From Bacillota bacterium (GTDB lineage Bacteria; Bacillota_E; Symbiobacteriia; Symbiobacteriales; Symbiobacteriaceae), in assembly GCA_003242675.1 (NCBI GenBank), contig QGVE01000003.1:1-64000 (forward strand): a stretch of DNA of 64,000 nucleotides, read 5' to 3'. The position numbers and the translations under genes are program-made. Positions 52,354 through 59,960 of the stretch are shown one piece after another. The notes below the pieces were generated by a model. That model searched no databases. It was not told the origin of the DNA and worked only from the letters and a program-made list of their open reading frames with translations. Each line of letters opens with the position of its first letter. Within the stretch, counting starts at the first letter, position 1.

Positions 52354-53121
52354 ATGGCGGGCGACAACACCCTGGAGGAGCGGGGCTGGCCCGACGAGGA
52401 GGTCCGGCGGCTGGTGGCCCGGGCGCGGGCGGGGGACAAGGAGGCGCGGGATCGCCTGGTCGAGGGCAACCTCCGGCTGGTGCGGTCGCTGGTGTCCCGC
52501 TTCAGCGCGTCCGGGGTCGACCCCGAGGACCTGTTCCAGATCGGCTGCATCGGCCTCCTGAAGGCCATCGACCGGTTCGACCTGAACTACGACGTGCGGT
52601 TCAGCACGTACGCCGTGCCGCTCATCCTGGGCGAGATCCGGCGCTACCTGCGGGACGACGGCCCGATGCGGGTGAGCCGCAGCCTGAAGCAGCTGGCGCA
52701 GCAGGCCCGGCGCGTGCGGGAGAAGCTGGCCGCCCGGATGGAGCGGGATCCCACGGTGGCCGAGGTGGCGGAGGAGCTGGGCGTGCCCCCCGAGGAGGTG
52801 GTCGCGGCGCTCGAGGGCGTGCGGCCGCCGGCGTCGTTCCACCAGACCGTGCACGAGGGCGACGGCGATCCGATCTACCTGCTGGACCAGCTGGCCGCGG
52901 ACGACGGGCAGCGGGAAGGCGTCTGGCTCGACCGCGTGGCCCTGCGGGAGGGGCTGAACCTGCTGGATGAGCGGGAGCGCACGGTGATCCTGCTCCGGTT
53001 CTTCCGGGACAAGACCCAGACCGAGGTGGCGTCGATCCTGGGCTGCAGCCAGGTTCAGGTCTCGCGCCTGGAGCGCCGGGCCCTGGAGCGGATCCGCAAC
53101 TACGTCAACGCCGCCCCGTGA
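52354..53121 (+). CDS. sigF: RNA polymerase sigma-F factor
   Basis: 255 aa, first forespore-specific sigma factor. Region 2 with EGNLRLVRSLVSRF and DLFQIGCIGLLKAIDRFDL, region 3 with LKQLAQQARRVREKL, and region 4 with LDERERTVILLRFF and TEVASILGCSQVQVSRLERRAL. No region 1.1, as expected. ATG 52354. Last gene of the spoIIA operon; a candidate target promoter is seen before spoIVB. Confidence 0.95.
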   Translation: MAGDNTLEERGWPDEEVRRLVARARAGDKEARDRLVEGNLRLVRSLVSRFSASGVDPEDLFQIGCIGLLKAIDRFDLNYDVRFSTYAVPLILGEIRRYLRDDGPMRVSRSLKQLAQQARRVREKLAARMERDPTVAEVAEELGVPPEEVVAALEGVRPPASFHQTVHEGDGDPIYLLDQLAADDGQREGVWLDRVALREGLNLLDERERTVILLRFFRDKTQTEVASILGCSQVQVSRLERRALERIRNYVNAAP

Positions 53122-53324
53122 AGGGGCGCGCGCAGCCCAGGCCGCTTCGTGGGGGGCGGGGCCCGGGCCGCCAGGCGGGGCACGGCGGCCCTGCATAGCC
53201 GGCAGAGCGCGGGGGGACGCTAAGGGTCCGGGGGCCGCCAAGGCAGCGGCACCGCCCACGGCTCGGCTGGCGGCCCGCCGCCCGGGGGCCCCCGGAGCAT
53301 GCCCCCGGGTGCACCCTGGCGGCG
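53122..53324 (+). other. GC-rich stretch between sigF and lysA
   Basis: Very GC-rich and rich in dyads. CCCGGGGGC (53281-53289) pairs with GCCCCCGGG (53301-53309), probably the end of the spoIIA unit although no T-run follows. The part 53181-53260 has a layout (CCCT..GGGACGCTAAGGG..AGGCAGCGGCACC) with slight similarity to c-di-GMP-I riboswitches, discussed as a finding; no gene is seen. Confidence 0.45.
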
Positions 53325-53354
53325 TTGACAGTCGATCGTGCGGGATGCTATTGT
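53325..53354 (+). promoter_or_regulatory. Sigma-A promoter of lysA
   Basis: Perfect TTGACA (53325-53330), 18-base spacer, TATTGT (53349-53354). Start near 53361 leaves a leader of about 55 bases before the lysA ATG. Confidence 0.75.
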
Positions 53355-53415
53355 GGGGAATATTCGAGGGAAGGAATTCTTGCCGAGCAGCAGCCCGGTG
53401 AAGGGGTTAGAGACG

Positions 53416-54747
53416 ATGCACTTCTACGGCACGGCATCCCGCAACGCGCAGGGGCACCTGACCATCGGCGGCGTGGACGTGGTGGACCTGGCGCGGGAGT
53501 TCGGCACGCCGCTCTACATCATGGACGAGGAGCTGATCCGCCGGAACTGCCGCGCCTACGTGGAGAGCTTCCGGCGGCACTACCCCGACTTCGACGTGGC
53601 GTACGCCTCGAAGGCGTTCCTGTGCACCGCCATGGCGGGGCTGGTCGCCCAGGAGGGGCTCTCGCTGGACGTGGTCTCCGGCGGCGAGATCGCCACCGCC
53701 GTCCAGGCCGGGTTCCCCATGGCGCGCACGTATTTCCACGGCAACAACAAGACGGCCGATGAGATCCGGCTCGCCCTCGATGCCGGCGTCGGCCGCTTCG
53801 TGGTCGACTCGCTCCACGAACTGGCGCTCCTGAGCCAGCTTGCCGGGGAGCGGGGGAAAACCGCGCGCATCCTGCTCCGGGTCACGCCTGGGGTGGAAGC
53901 GCACACGCACGAGTACATCAGCACAGGCCAGCTGGACTCCAAGTTCGGCATCCCCATCGAGGGCGGCCTCGCCCTGGAGGCGGCCCGAGCGGCCCTGCAG
54001 ACGCCGCATGTCGAGCTCCTGGGCTTTCACTGCCACATCGGGTCGCAGATCTTCGACCTGACCGGCTACCGGGTCGCCGCCGAGCGGATGCTGGCGTTCG
54101 CCGCGGCGGTCCGGGCCGAAACCGGGTTTAGCTTCAGGGAGCTGAGCCTGGGCGGCGGGCTGGGCGTCCGGTACGTGGATGGCGACCGGCCGGTCCCGCC
54201 GGCGGAGCTGGCGGCCTGCCTGGCCGGGGCCGTGCGCGCCGGGGCGGCGGAACACGGCCTGCCCCTGCCGAAGCTGATTGTCGAGCCCGGCCGCTCAATC
54301 GTCGCCGAGGCGGGCACCACCCTCTACACCGTCGGCACGATCAAGGAGATCCCGGGCGTCCGCACATACCTCTCGGTGGACGGCGGCATGGGCGACAACA
54401 TCCGGCCGGCGCTCTACCAGGCCCGGTACGAGTGCGTCGTCGCCAACAAGCTGGACAGCGAGCGGGGGCGGGTCGTCACCGTCGTCGGCCGGTACTGCGA
54501 GTCCGGCGACGTGCTGCTGACCGACGTGGCCGTCGCCTCCGACGTCGCCCCGGGCGACCTGCTGGCGGTCTTCGTCACCGGGGCGTACAACTACAGCATG
54601 GCGTCCCGGTACAACCGCGTCCCTACGCCGGCGGTCGTCTTTGTGCGGGACGGCCGGGCGGACCTGGTGGTGCGCCGCGAGACCTTCGCCGAGATGGCGG
54701 CCTGCGACGTGCTGCCGCCGCGGCTCCGGCCCGGCGCGCCGGAGTAG
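53416..54747 (+). CDS. lysA: Diaminopimelate decarboxylase
   Basis: 443 aa PLP enzyme, last step of lysine synthesis from meso-diaminopimelate. PLP lysine in VAYASKAF, HCHIGSQI, LGGGLGVRY, EPGRSIVAEAG and YCESGDVL are all present. ATG 53416 has GAAGGGG 10 bases upstream; the frame is open further back over the promoter. In Bacillus lysA lies just downstream of the spoIIA/spoVA genes, as here. Confidence 0.96.
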   Translation: MHFYGTASRNAQGHLTIGGVDVVDLAREFGTPLYIMDEELIRRNCRAYVESFRRHYPDFDVAYASKAFLCTAMAGLVAQEGLSLDVVSGGEIATAVQAGFPMARTYFHGNNKTADEIRLALDAGVGRFVVDSLHELALLSQLAGERGKTARILLRVTPGVEAHTHEYISTGQLDSKFGIPIEGGLALEAARAALQTPHVELLGFHCHIGSQIFDLTGYRVAAERMLAFAAAVRAETGFSFRELSLGGGLGVRYVDGDRPVPPAELAACLAGAVRAGAAEHGLPLPKLIVEPGRSIVAEAGTTLYTVGTIKEIPGVRTYLSVDGGMGDNIRPALYQARYECVVANKLDSERGRVVTVVGRYCESGDVLLTDVAVASDVAPGDLLAVFVTGAYNYSMASRYNRVPTPAVVFVRDGRADLVVRRETFAEMAACDVLPPRLRPGAPE

Positions 54748-54933
54748 CGGCGCAGCCCGCGGAGATGTGAAAGGGCCCTGCCCCCCTGCAGCGAACAGGG
54801 GGCGGGGCCCTCTTCGCGCGCGGGGCCCTGCGCGCGCCCGCCGCAGGGTTTTCAGCGCAGGAAAGTGGAACCATTGGGCACCGACCGGCTGTCTAAGGAG
54901 TGATAGGTTCCCACTGGATGAGGTGAAACCGAA

Positions 54934-56616
54934 TTGAAGCGGAAGGTTCTCAGGATCGTCCTCGTGCTTGCGGTCCTCGGCGCCGGGGGGTGGTTCGTCT
55001 ACCAGCGCTTCTTCGGCCTGCGCGCCGCCGTCGCCGTGACGGCTGAGGGGCCGGAAGGCGCTCCGGTGGTGCAGGTGCAGACCGTCAGCCGCGGCATGCT
55101 GGTGCAGGAGGTCTTCGCCCCCGGCACGGTGCAGGCCGGCAACCTCCAGGAGTACAAGGCCCCGCTCAGCAGCCCGCGGGTGACCGTTCACGTGGAGCCC
55201 GGACAGCGGGTGGAGGAGGGGCAGCTGCTGGCGGAGCTGGACGCCACCGAGCTGCAGGAGGAGCTGAAGGCCAAGGAGCGCGACCTGCTGCAGGCGCAGC
55301 GGGAGCTGGAGGAGCTCCTCCGCCAGATGGAGAGCGCGCCGCTTCAGCTGGAGCGGAACCTGCAGGAGGCCCGGCGGCAGCTGATCGAAGCGCAGAGCAA
55401 CCTGGCCCGGGTGAAGGCCGGGGGCGGTGAGAGCGACCAGGTGCAGCAGCTGCGGGAGCAGATCAACCAGCTGCGCAGCCAGGTGGCGGCCGCGCAGCAG
55501 CCGGTGGAGGAGGCCCGCCAGCGCCTGATGGCCGCCGAGGCGGCGTACCTCGCCGACCCCACCGATGCGCAGGCGGCCCAGGCCTACCGCGAGGCCGAGG
55601 AGGCCTACCGGGAGGCGGTGCGGAAGAACCAGGAGACCGTGCAGGACGCGGCCGAGAAGCTCGCCCGGGCCGAGGCGGAGCTGCAGGCCTTGCTGGAGGG
55701 CGGCCAGGACACAGCGAATCATGAGCTGAACGTGCGGCTCGCCGAGATCCAGGTGAGCCTCGCGGAGGTGGCGGTGAAGGAGGCCGAGGAGGCCCTGCGC
55801 CGCGGCCCGGACATGGGGCAGGTCGAGCTGGCCCGGGCCCGGGTGGAGGCCGCGCAGGCGACCCTGGACAAGCTGAGGGCCAACCTGGAAGCGACCCGCA
55901 TCGTCGCCACCGCCCCGGGGACGGTGCTGAGCGTCCACGTGAACGATGGCGACCCGGTGCAGCAGGGCGCTGCGATCGTGCGGGTGGGCGACATGGAGCG
56001 GATGGAGCTGATCGGCCAGGTGGAGGCCGTGGACCTGGACAGCCTGGAGCCGGGCCAGACGATCCTGGTCACCTCGCCGCTCCTGCCGCTGGCCAGCTTC
56101 GAGGGCAAGGTCACCCGCATCAGCCAGCAGACGGCGCAGAGCAACGATGGGTTCATGGGCCCCGGCTTCATGGGCCAGACGGTGACCTTCGAGGTCCGGG
56201 GCGAGGTGCTGAACCCCGAAGGCCGGCTGAAGAGCGGCATGCAGGTGGAGATGCGGATCCAGACCGCCCAGCGCGACAACGTCATCGTGGTGCCGCTGCT
56301 CGCCGTCCGGGAGGAGGGCGGCCAGGCCTTCGTGCTGGTGGTGAACGACTACACCGTGGAGGTGCGGCCGATCCAGACCGGCCTGGTGACCAGCCGCGAG
56401 GTCGAGGTCGTCTCGGGGCTGGAGGAGGGCGAGATGATCATCGTCTCCCCGTTCGGCCTGATCGAGACGCTCCAGGACGGCGATCCGGTTCGCATGGAGG
56501 TCATGCCGGGGATGGGTCCCTCCATGGGCCTCGGCATGGGACCGAGGATCCGGACGATGCCCGGGCCGGCCCGGGCGGTGCCCCTCGGCCTGCTCACGGG
56601 GGGCGCGGCGCGATGA
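54934..56616 (+). CDS. MacA/HlyD-type membrane fusion protein
   Basis: 560 aa. N-terminal membrane helix (VLRIVLVLAVLGAGGWFVYQ), half lipoyl motif (GTVQAGNLQEYKAP), a long coiled coil at about 100-310 rich in Glu/Gln/Arg, second lipoyl half (ATAPGTVLSVHVNDGDPV), beta-barrel domain and a C-terminal Met/Gly/Pro-rich tail (MPGMGPSMGLGMGPRI). Such proteins work with an ABC or RND pump to export drugs, peptides or lipids. TTG start with GATGAGGTG 9 bases upstream. Coiled coil is longer than in many Gram-positive members. The permease gene overlaps its stop. Confidence 0.85.
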   Translation: MKRKVLRIVLVLAVLGAGGWFVYQRFFGLRAAVAVTAEGPEGAPVVQVQTVSRGMLVQEVFAPGTVQAGNLQEYKAPLSSPRVTVHVEPGQRVEEGQLLAELDATELQEELKAKERDLLQAQRELEELLRQMESAPLQLERNLQEARRQLIEAQSNLARVKAGGGESDQVQQLREQINQLRSQVAAAQQPVEEARQRLMAAEAAYLADPTDAQAAQAYREAEEAYREAVRKNQETVQDAAEKLARAEAELQALLEGGQDTANHELNVRLAEIQVSLAEVAVKEAEEALRRGPDMGQVELARARVEAAQATLDKLRANLEATRIVATAPGTVLSVHVNDGDPVQQGAAIVRVGDMERMELIGQVEAVDLDSLEPGQTILVTSPLLPLASFEGKVTRISQQTAQSNDGFMGPGFMGQTVTFEVRGEVLNPEGRLKSGMQVEMRIQTAQRDNVIVVPLLAVREEGGQAFVLVVNDYTVEVRPIQTGLVTSREVEVVSGLEEGEMIIVSPFGLIETLQDGDPVRMEVMPGMGPSMGLGMGPRIRTMPGPARAVPLGLLTGGAAR

Positions 56617-57818
56617 ACCTGCTGGAGACGTTCAGCGTGGCGCTGTCCGCGCTCTGGGCCAACAAGCTGCGCTCCGCGCTGACCATGCTGGGGCTGATCA
56701 TCGGCGTCGGCTCCGTGATCGCCATCATCGCCATCGGCCGGGGCACCCAGAAGGCGGTGGCGGCGGAGCTGGAGGCTCTGCACGGCGGCGTCTTCCAGCT
56801 CATGGCGACGCCCGGGTGGTCGCCCGAAGGCGAGATGACCGCCCGGATGCGCATGTTCCGGGAGGAGGACATCGCCCTCCTGAAGGAGGCCCTCCCGGAG
56901 ATCGACGTCATCGACCCACAGGTGGGCATGGGCGCCACGATCACCTTCCACCGGGAGACCGCGTGGGACTGGATTCGCGGCGCCGGCACCGACACGGCGT
57001 CCCTGATGAACATCCGGCTCTCCTCGGGCCGGTGGTTCACCGAGGAAGAGATCCGGCGCGGCGACCGCGTGGCGGTGGTTTCCGCCAACCGGCTGTCGTA
57101 CCTGATCGGCGAAGGGGTCGATCCGCTGGGGCTGGAGCTGCTGATCAACGGATACCCCTTCCGGGTGATCGGCGTGATCGCCCCCAACACCGGCATGCTC
57201 TCGCGGCTCCTGGGCGGCGAGGGCGGCGATTTCTGGGTGCCCCGCACCTACATCACCCGCGTGACGGGTCAGAACAGCTACGATCACCTGACCGTGCGGG
57301 TGCGCGAGGGCTACGACCCGGTCGTGGTCAAGGACCTCGCGGTGCGGGTCATGGAGCGGACGTATCCTGGGACCGGTTATGAGGCCCACATCTGGACGGA
57401 CTTCGTGAGCGAGTTCAACCAGGTGATCTCCATCGTGACGGGCGTCATGGCGGCCATCGCCGGCATCTCGCTGGTGGTGGGCGGCGTGGGGATCATGAAC
57501 ATCATGATGGTGTCGGTCACCGAGCGGACCCGGGAGATCGGCCTCCGCAAGGCCATCGGCGCCCGCCGCCGGGACATCCTGATGCAGTTCCTGGTGGAGG
57601 CGCTGACGCTCTGCCTGATCGGCGGCGCCATCGGCATCCTGCTGGCCGTGGGCCCGGTGACGATCGCCGCCCGGTACCTGGATGCGCCGCTCAGCATCGA
57701 CCTCTACGCCATCGCGCTCGCGCTGGGCTTCTCCGCCGCCGTGGGGCTGATCTTCGGCGTCTACCCGGCGGTCAAGGCGGCGCGGCTGGACCCGATCGAG
57801 GCGCTGCGGTACGAGTAG
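56613..57818 (+). CDS. MacB-type ABC transporter permease
   Basis: 401 aa. FtsX/MacB topology: helix 1 (residues about 18-40, LTMLGLIIGVGSVIAIIAIG), a long extracytoplasmic domain of about 230 residues, then three helices at the end (ISLVVGGVGIMNIMMVSV, LIGGAIGILLAVGPVTI, LALGFSAAVGLIFGVYPA). The sequence TERTREIGLRKAIGARRRDIL is the hallmark loop of the family. Starts inside the fusion-protein stop (ATGA). The ATPase usually encoded next to it is absent here, so it must come from elsewhere. Confidence 0.9.
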   Translation: MNLLETFSVALSALWANKLRSALTMLGLIIGVGSVIAIIAIGRGTQKAVAAELEALHGGVFQLMATPGWSPEGEMTARMRMFREEDIALLKEALPEIDVIDPQVGMGATITFHRETAWDWIRGAGTDTASLMNIRLSSGRWFTEEEIRRGDRVAVVSANRLSYLIGEGVDPLGLELLINGYPFRVIGVIAPNTGMLSRLLGGEGGDFWVPRTYITRVTGQNSYDHLTVRVREGYDPVVVKDLAVRVMERTYPGTGYEAHIWTDFVSEFNQVISIVTGVMAAIAGISLVVGGVGIMNIMMVSVTERTREIGLRKAIGARRRDILMQFLVEALTLCLIGGAIGILLAVGPVTIAARYLDAPLSIDLYAIALALGFSAAVGLIFGVYPAVKAARLDPIEALRYE

Positions 57819-57833
57819 TCGCCCGAAACGCAA

Positions 57834-57868
57834 GGGGCGGTGCACGACCGGCACCGCCCCGTTTTTCC
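57834..57868. terminator. Intrinsic terminator between convergent units
   Basis: GGGGCGGTGC / GCACCGCCCC, 10-bp perfect stem, 7-base loop, then GTTTTTCC on the + strand. It ends the exporter operon and may also act for the purEK operon from the other side. Confidence 0.85.
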
Positions 57869-58053
57869 GTTTCGTCCGCTCATCTCGCGGCGCCTGCACG
57901 CCCGCCGATCCGGGACGCGACCGACTGCGCCGCGCGCGCAACCGCCTCCGGGCTTGCGCCCGCGTACCCCAGCCGCCTCGCTTCGGCGGCGTGCCGGGAC
58001 GCCGCTTCCCGGTCCCCGCGGAGTGCGGCGAGGATCCCGCGGCGGCAGCGGCG

Positions 58054-59178
58054 CTACCGGCGGCCGGCGATCGCCGCCTTCGCCGCCCGGGCCCGTGCGA
58101 AGGCCTCCTCGGCGGTCGGGGCCAGCACGTTCATGTGGCCCATCTTCCGGTGCGGCCGCGCCTCCCGCTTGCCGTAAAGGTGCAGCTTCACGTGCGGGTC
58201 GGCGAGGGCCGCGCCTACATTCAGCGGGAAGTCCTCGCCCATCACGTTCACCATGCAGACGGGGCTGAGCAGGTCCACCGCGCCCAGCGGCAGGCCGCAG
58301 ACGGCGCGGATGTGCTGCTCGAACTGCGACGTGGCGCAGGCGTCCTGCGTGTAGTGGCCCGAGTTGTGCGGGCGGGGGGCCAGCTCGTTGACCAGCAGCC
58401 GGCCGTCGGGCAGGCAGAACATCTCCACCCCCAAGAGGCCCACCAGCCCCAGCCCTTCGGCGATGCGCACAGCCAGGTCCCGGGCGGCAGCCTGGACGGC
58501 CGCGTCCACCCGGGCGGGCACGATGGAGTAGGCGAGGATGTTGTGCTCGTGGATGTTCTCGGCGACGGGGAAGGGCGCCGCCTCACCGGAGGCGCTGCGG
58601 GCGACCACCACGGAGAGCTCGCAGGCGAAGGGGACCAGCCGCTCCAGGACCAGCGGGGGCCCGGCCAGCGCAGCGATGGCCGCGTCGGCTTCCTCCGGCG
58701 TGCGGATCACCGCCTGGCCCTTGCCGTCGTAGCCCATCGTGGCGGTCTTCAGCACGGCCGGCAGGCCGATGGCCTCCAGCGCGGCGGGGAATTCCTCCGC
58801 AGACAGCACGGGGCGCCAGGGCGCGACGGGGATGCCCAGCCGCTCCAGCGCCTGCTTCTCGTAGATCCGGTTCTGGCACGTGCGCAGGACGTCGACTTTC
58901 GGCTGGACCGGCCGCTTTTCGGCGAGCCGCTCCAAGACCCGGACGTCGATGTTCTCCCACTCGTAGGTGATCACGCTGGCCACGTCGGCCAGCGGTGCCA
59001 GCGCGTCGGGGTCGTTCAGGGCGCCCACCACCACCCGGTCGGCCACCGGCGCCGCGGGGCAGTCGGGGTCCGGGTCGGCCACGACCACCCGATAGCCCAT
59101 CGCCCGGGCGGCGAGGGCCGACATCCGGGCCAACTGCCCGCCCCCGACGATGCCAACGGTCTCGCCGGGCAGGATCAT
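58054..59178 (-). CDS. purK: 5-(carboxyamino)imidazole ribonucleotide synthase
   Basis: 374 aa ATP-grasp enzyme that carboxylates AIR with bicarbonate and ATP in purine synthesis. Marks: [17 protein letters not shown] at the start, [49 protein letters not shown] and [19 protein letters not shown] 59178 overlaps the purE stop by 4 bases. After its TAG the frame stays open for 57 more codons, a curiosity described separately. Confidence 0.95.
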   Translation of the reverse strand: MILPGETVGIVGGGQLARMSALAARAMGYRVVVADPDPDCPAAPVADRVVVGALNDPDALAPLADVASVITYEWENIDVRVLERLAEKRPVQPKVDVLRTCQNRIYEKQALERLGIPVAPWRPVLSAEEFPAALEAIGLPAVLKTATMGYDGKGQAVIRTPEEADAAIAALAGPPLVLERLVPFACELSVVVARSASGEAAPFPVAENIHEHNILAYSIVPARVDAAVQAAARDLAVRIAEGLGLVGLLGVEMFCLPDGRLLVNELAPRPHNSGHYTQDACATSQFEQHIRAVCGLPLGAVDLLSPVCMVNVMGEDFPLNVGAALADPHVKLHLYGKREARPHRKMGHMNVLAPTAEEAFARARAAKAAIAGRR

Positions 59179-59672
59179 GGCTGGTTCTCCTCCACCATCT
59201 GCCGCAGGTAGGCCCGGTACTCCGCCAGCGTCGCCCTCAGCTCCGGGTTCTCCAGCGCCAGGATCTGCGCCGCCAGCAGCCCCGCGTTGCGGGCGCCGGC
59301 CTTCCCGATCGCCATCGTGGCCACCGGCACGCCGGCGGGCATCTGCACGATCGACAGGAGCGAGTCGAGGCCGCCGAGGGCCGACGTGTGCACCGGTACG
59401 CCGATGACCGGCAGGAGGGTCTTCGACGCCGTCATCCCCGGCAGGTGGGCGGCGCCGCCGGCTCCGGCGATGATCACCTTCAGGCCCCGGGCTGCCGCCT
59501 CCTCCGCGTACGCGAACATGGCATCCGGCGTGCGGTGGGCCGAGACGACCTTCATCTCGTACGGAATGCCCAGCTCCTCCAGTACCGCCGCGGCCTCCTG
59601 CATGGTTTCAAGGTCGGACCGGCTGCCCATGATGATTCCGACAAGCGGTCCGCTCTTCTGCTTCTCTGCCAT
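59175..59672 (-). CDS. purE: N5-carboxyaminoimidazole ribonucleotide mutase
   Basis: 165 aa class I PurE, isomerises N5-CAIR to CAIR. Signatures: [40 protein letters not shown] and the C-terminal [15 protein letters not shown] 59672 with GGGGGT about 11 bases upstream. The order purE-purK is normal; other pur genes are not in the window. It lies downstream of tRNA-Val on the same strand, with a hairpin between. Confidence 0.96.
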   Translation of the reverse strand: MAEKQKSGPLVGIIMGSRSDLETMQEAAAVLEELGIPYEMKVVSAHRTPDAMFAYAEEAAARGLKVIIAGAGGAAHLPGMTASKTLLPVIGVPVHTSALGGLDSLLSIVQMPAGVPVATMAIGKAGARNAGLLAAQILALENPELRATLAEYRAYLRQMVEENQP

Positions 59673-59717
59673 CGCGCGCTGACCCCCTGTCTGCGTGTGG
59701 TGCGCATACAACGAGAC

Positions 59718-59737
59718 AGCGGCCCTTCTGGGCCGCT
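59718..59737 (-). terminator. Hairpin between tRNA-Val and purE
   Basis: AGCGGCCC / GGGCCGCT, 8-bp perfect stem with 4-base loop. On the minus strand it follows the tRNA by about 10 bases and is followed by GTCTCGTTG; a terminator for the tRNA is likely. Confidence 0.6.
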
Positions 59738-59747
59738 GCCAGCCGTC

Positions 59748-59822
59748 TGGTGGGCGGTACTGGGATCGAACCAGTGACCCCTTGCGTGTGAAGCAAGTGC
59801 TCTCCCGCTGAGCTAACCGCCC
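59748..59822 (-). tRNA. tRNA-Val (anticodon CAC), CCA encoded
   Basis: Full cloverleaf on the minus strand: acceptor GGGCGGT/ACCGCCC, D arm GCTC/GAGC, anticodon arm CTTGC-TTCACAC-GCAAG giving CAC (codon GUG), T arm ACTGG-TTCGATC-CCAGT. The discriminator A is followed directly by CCA in the DNA (59748-59750). No intron or odd base. Confidence 0.97.
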
Positions 59823-59833
59823 AGTGCTCGCTC

Positions 59834-59862
59834 ATTGTACCGCAAGCCCGTTCGGGATGCAA
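59834..59862 (-). promoter_or_regulatory. Sigma-A promoter of tRNA-Val
   Basis: On the minus strand TTGCAT (59862-59857), 17-base spacer, TACAAT (59839-59834). The -10 ends 11 bases before the tRNA. Confidence 0.75.
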
Positions 59863-59960
59863 GGCCGCCTGGAAGATTGTGCAGGGTTTGGGGTCTCTGC
59901 AGCCGAATAGTTGTCGATATCATGTGCGCTTGGAGCGCTTCCGGGAGTCCAGGGACGGAC

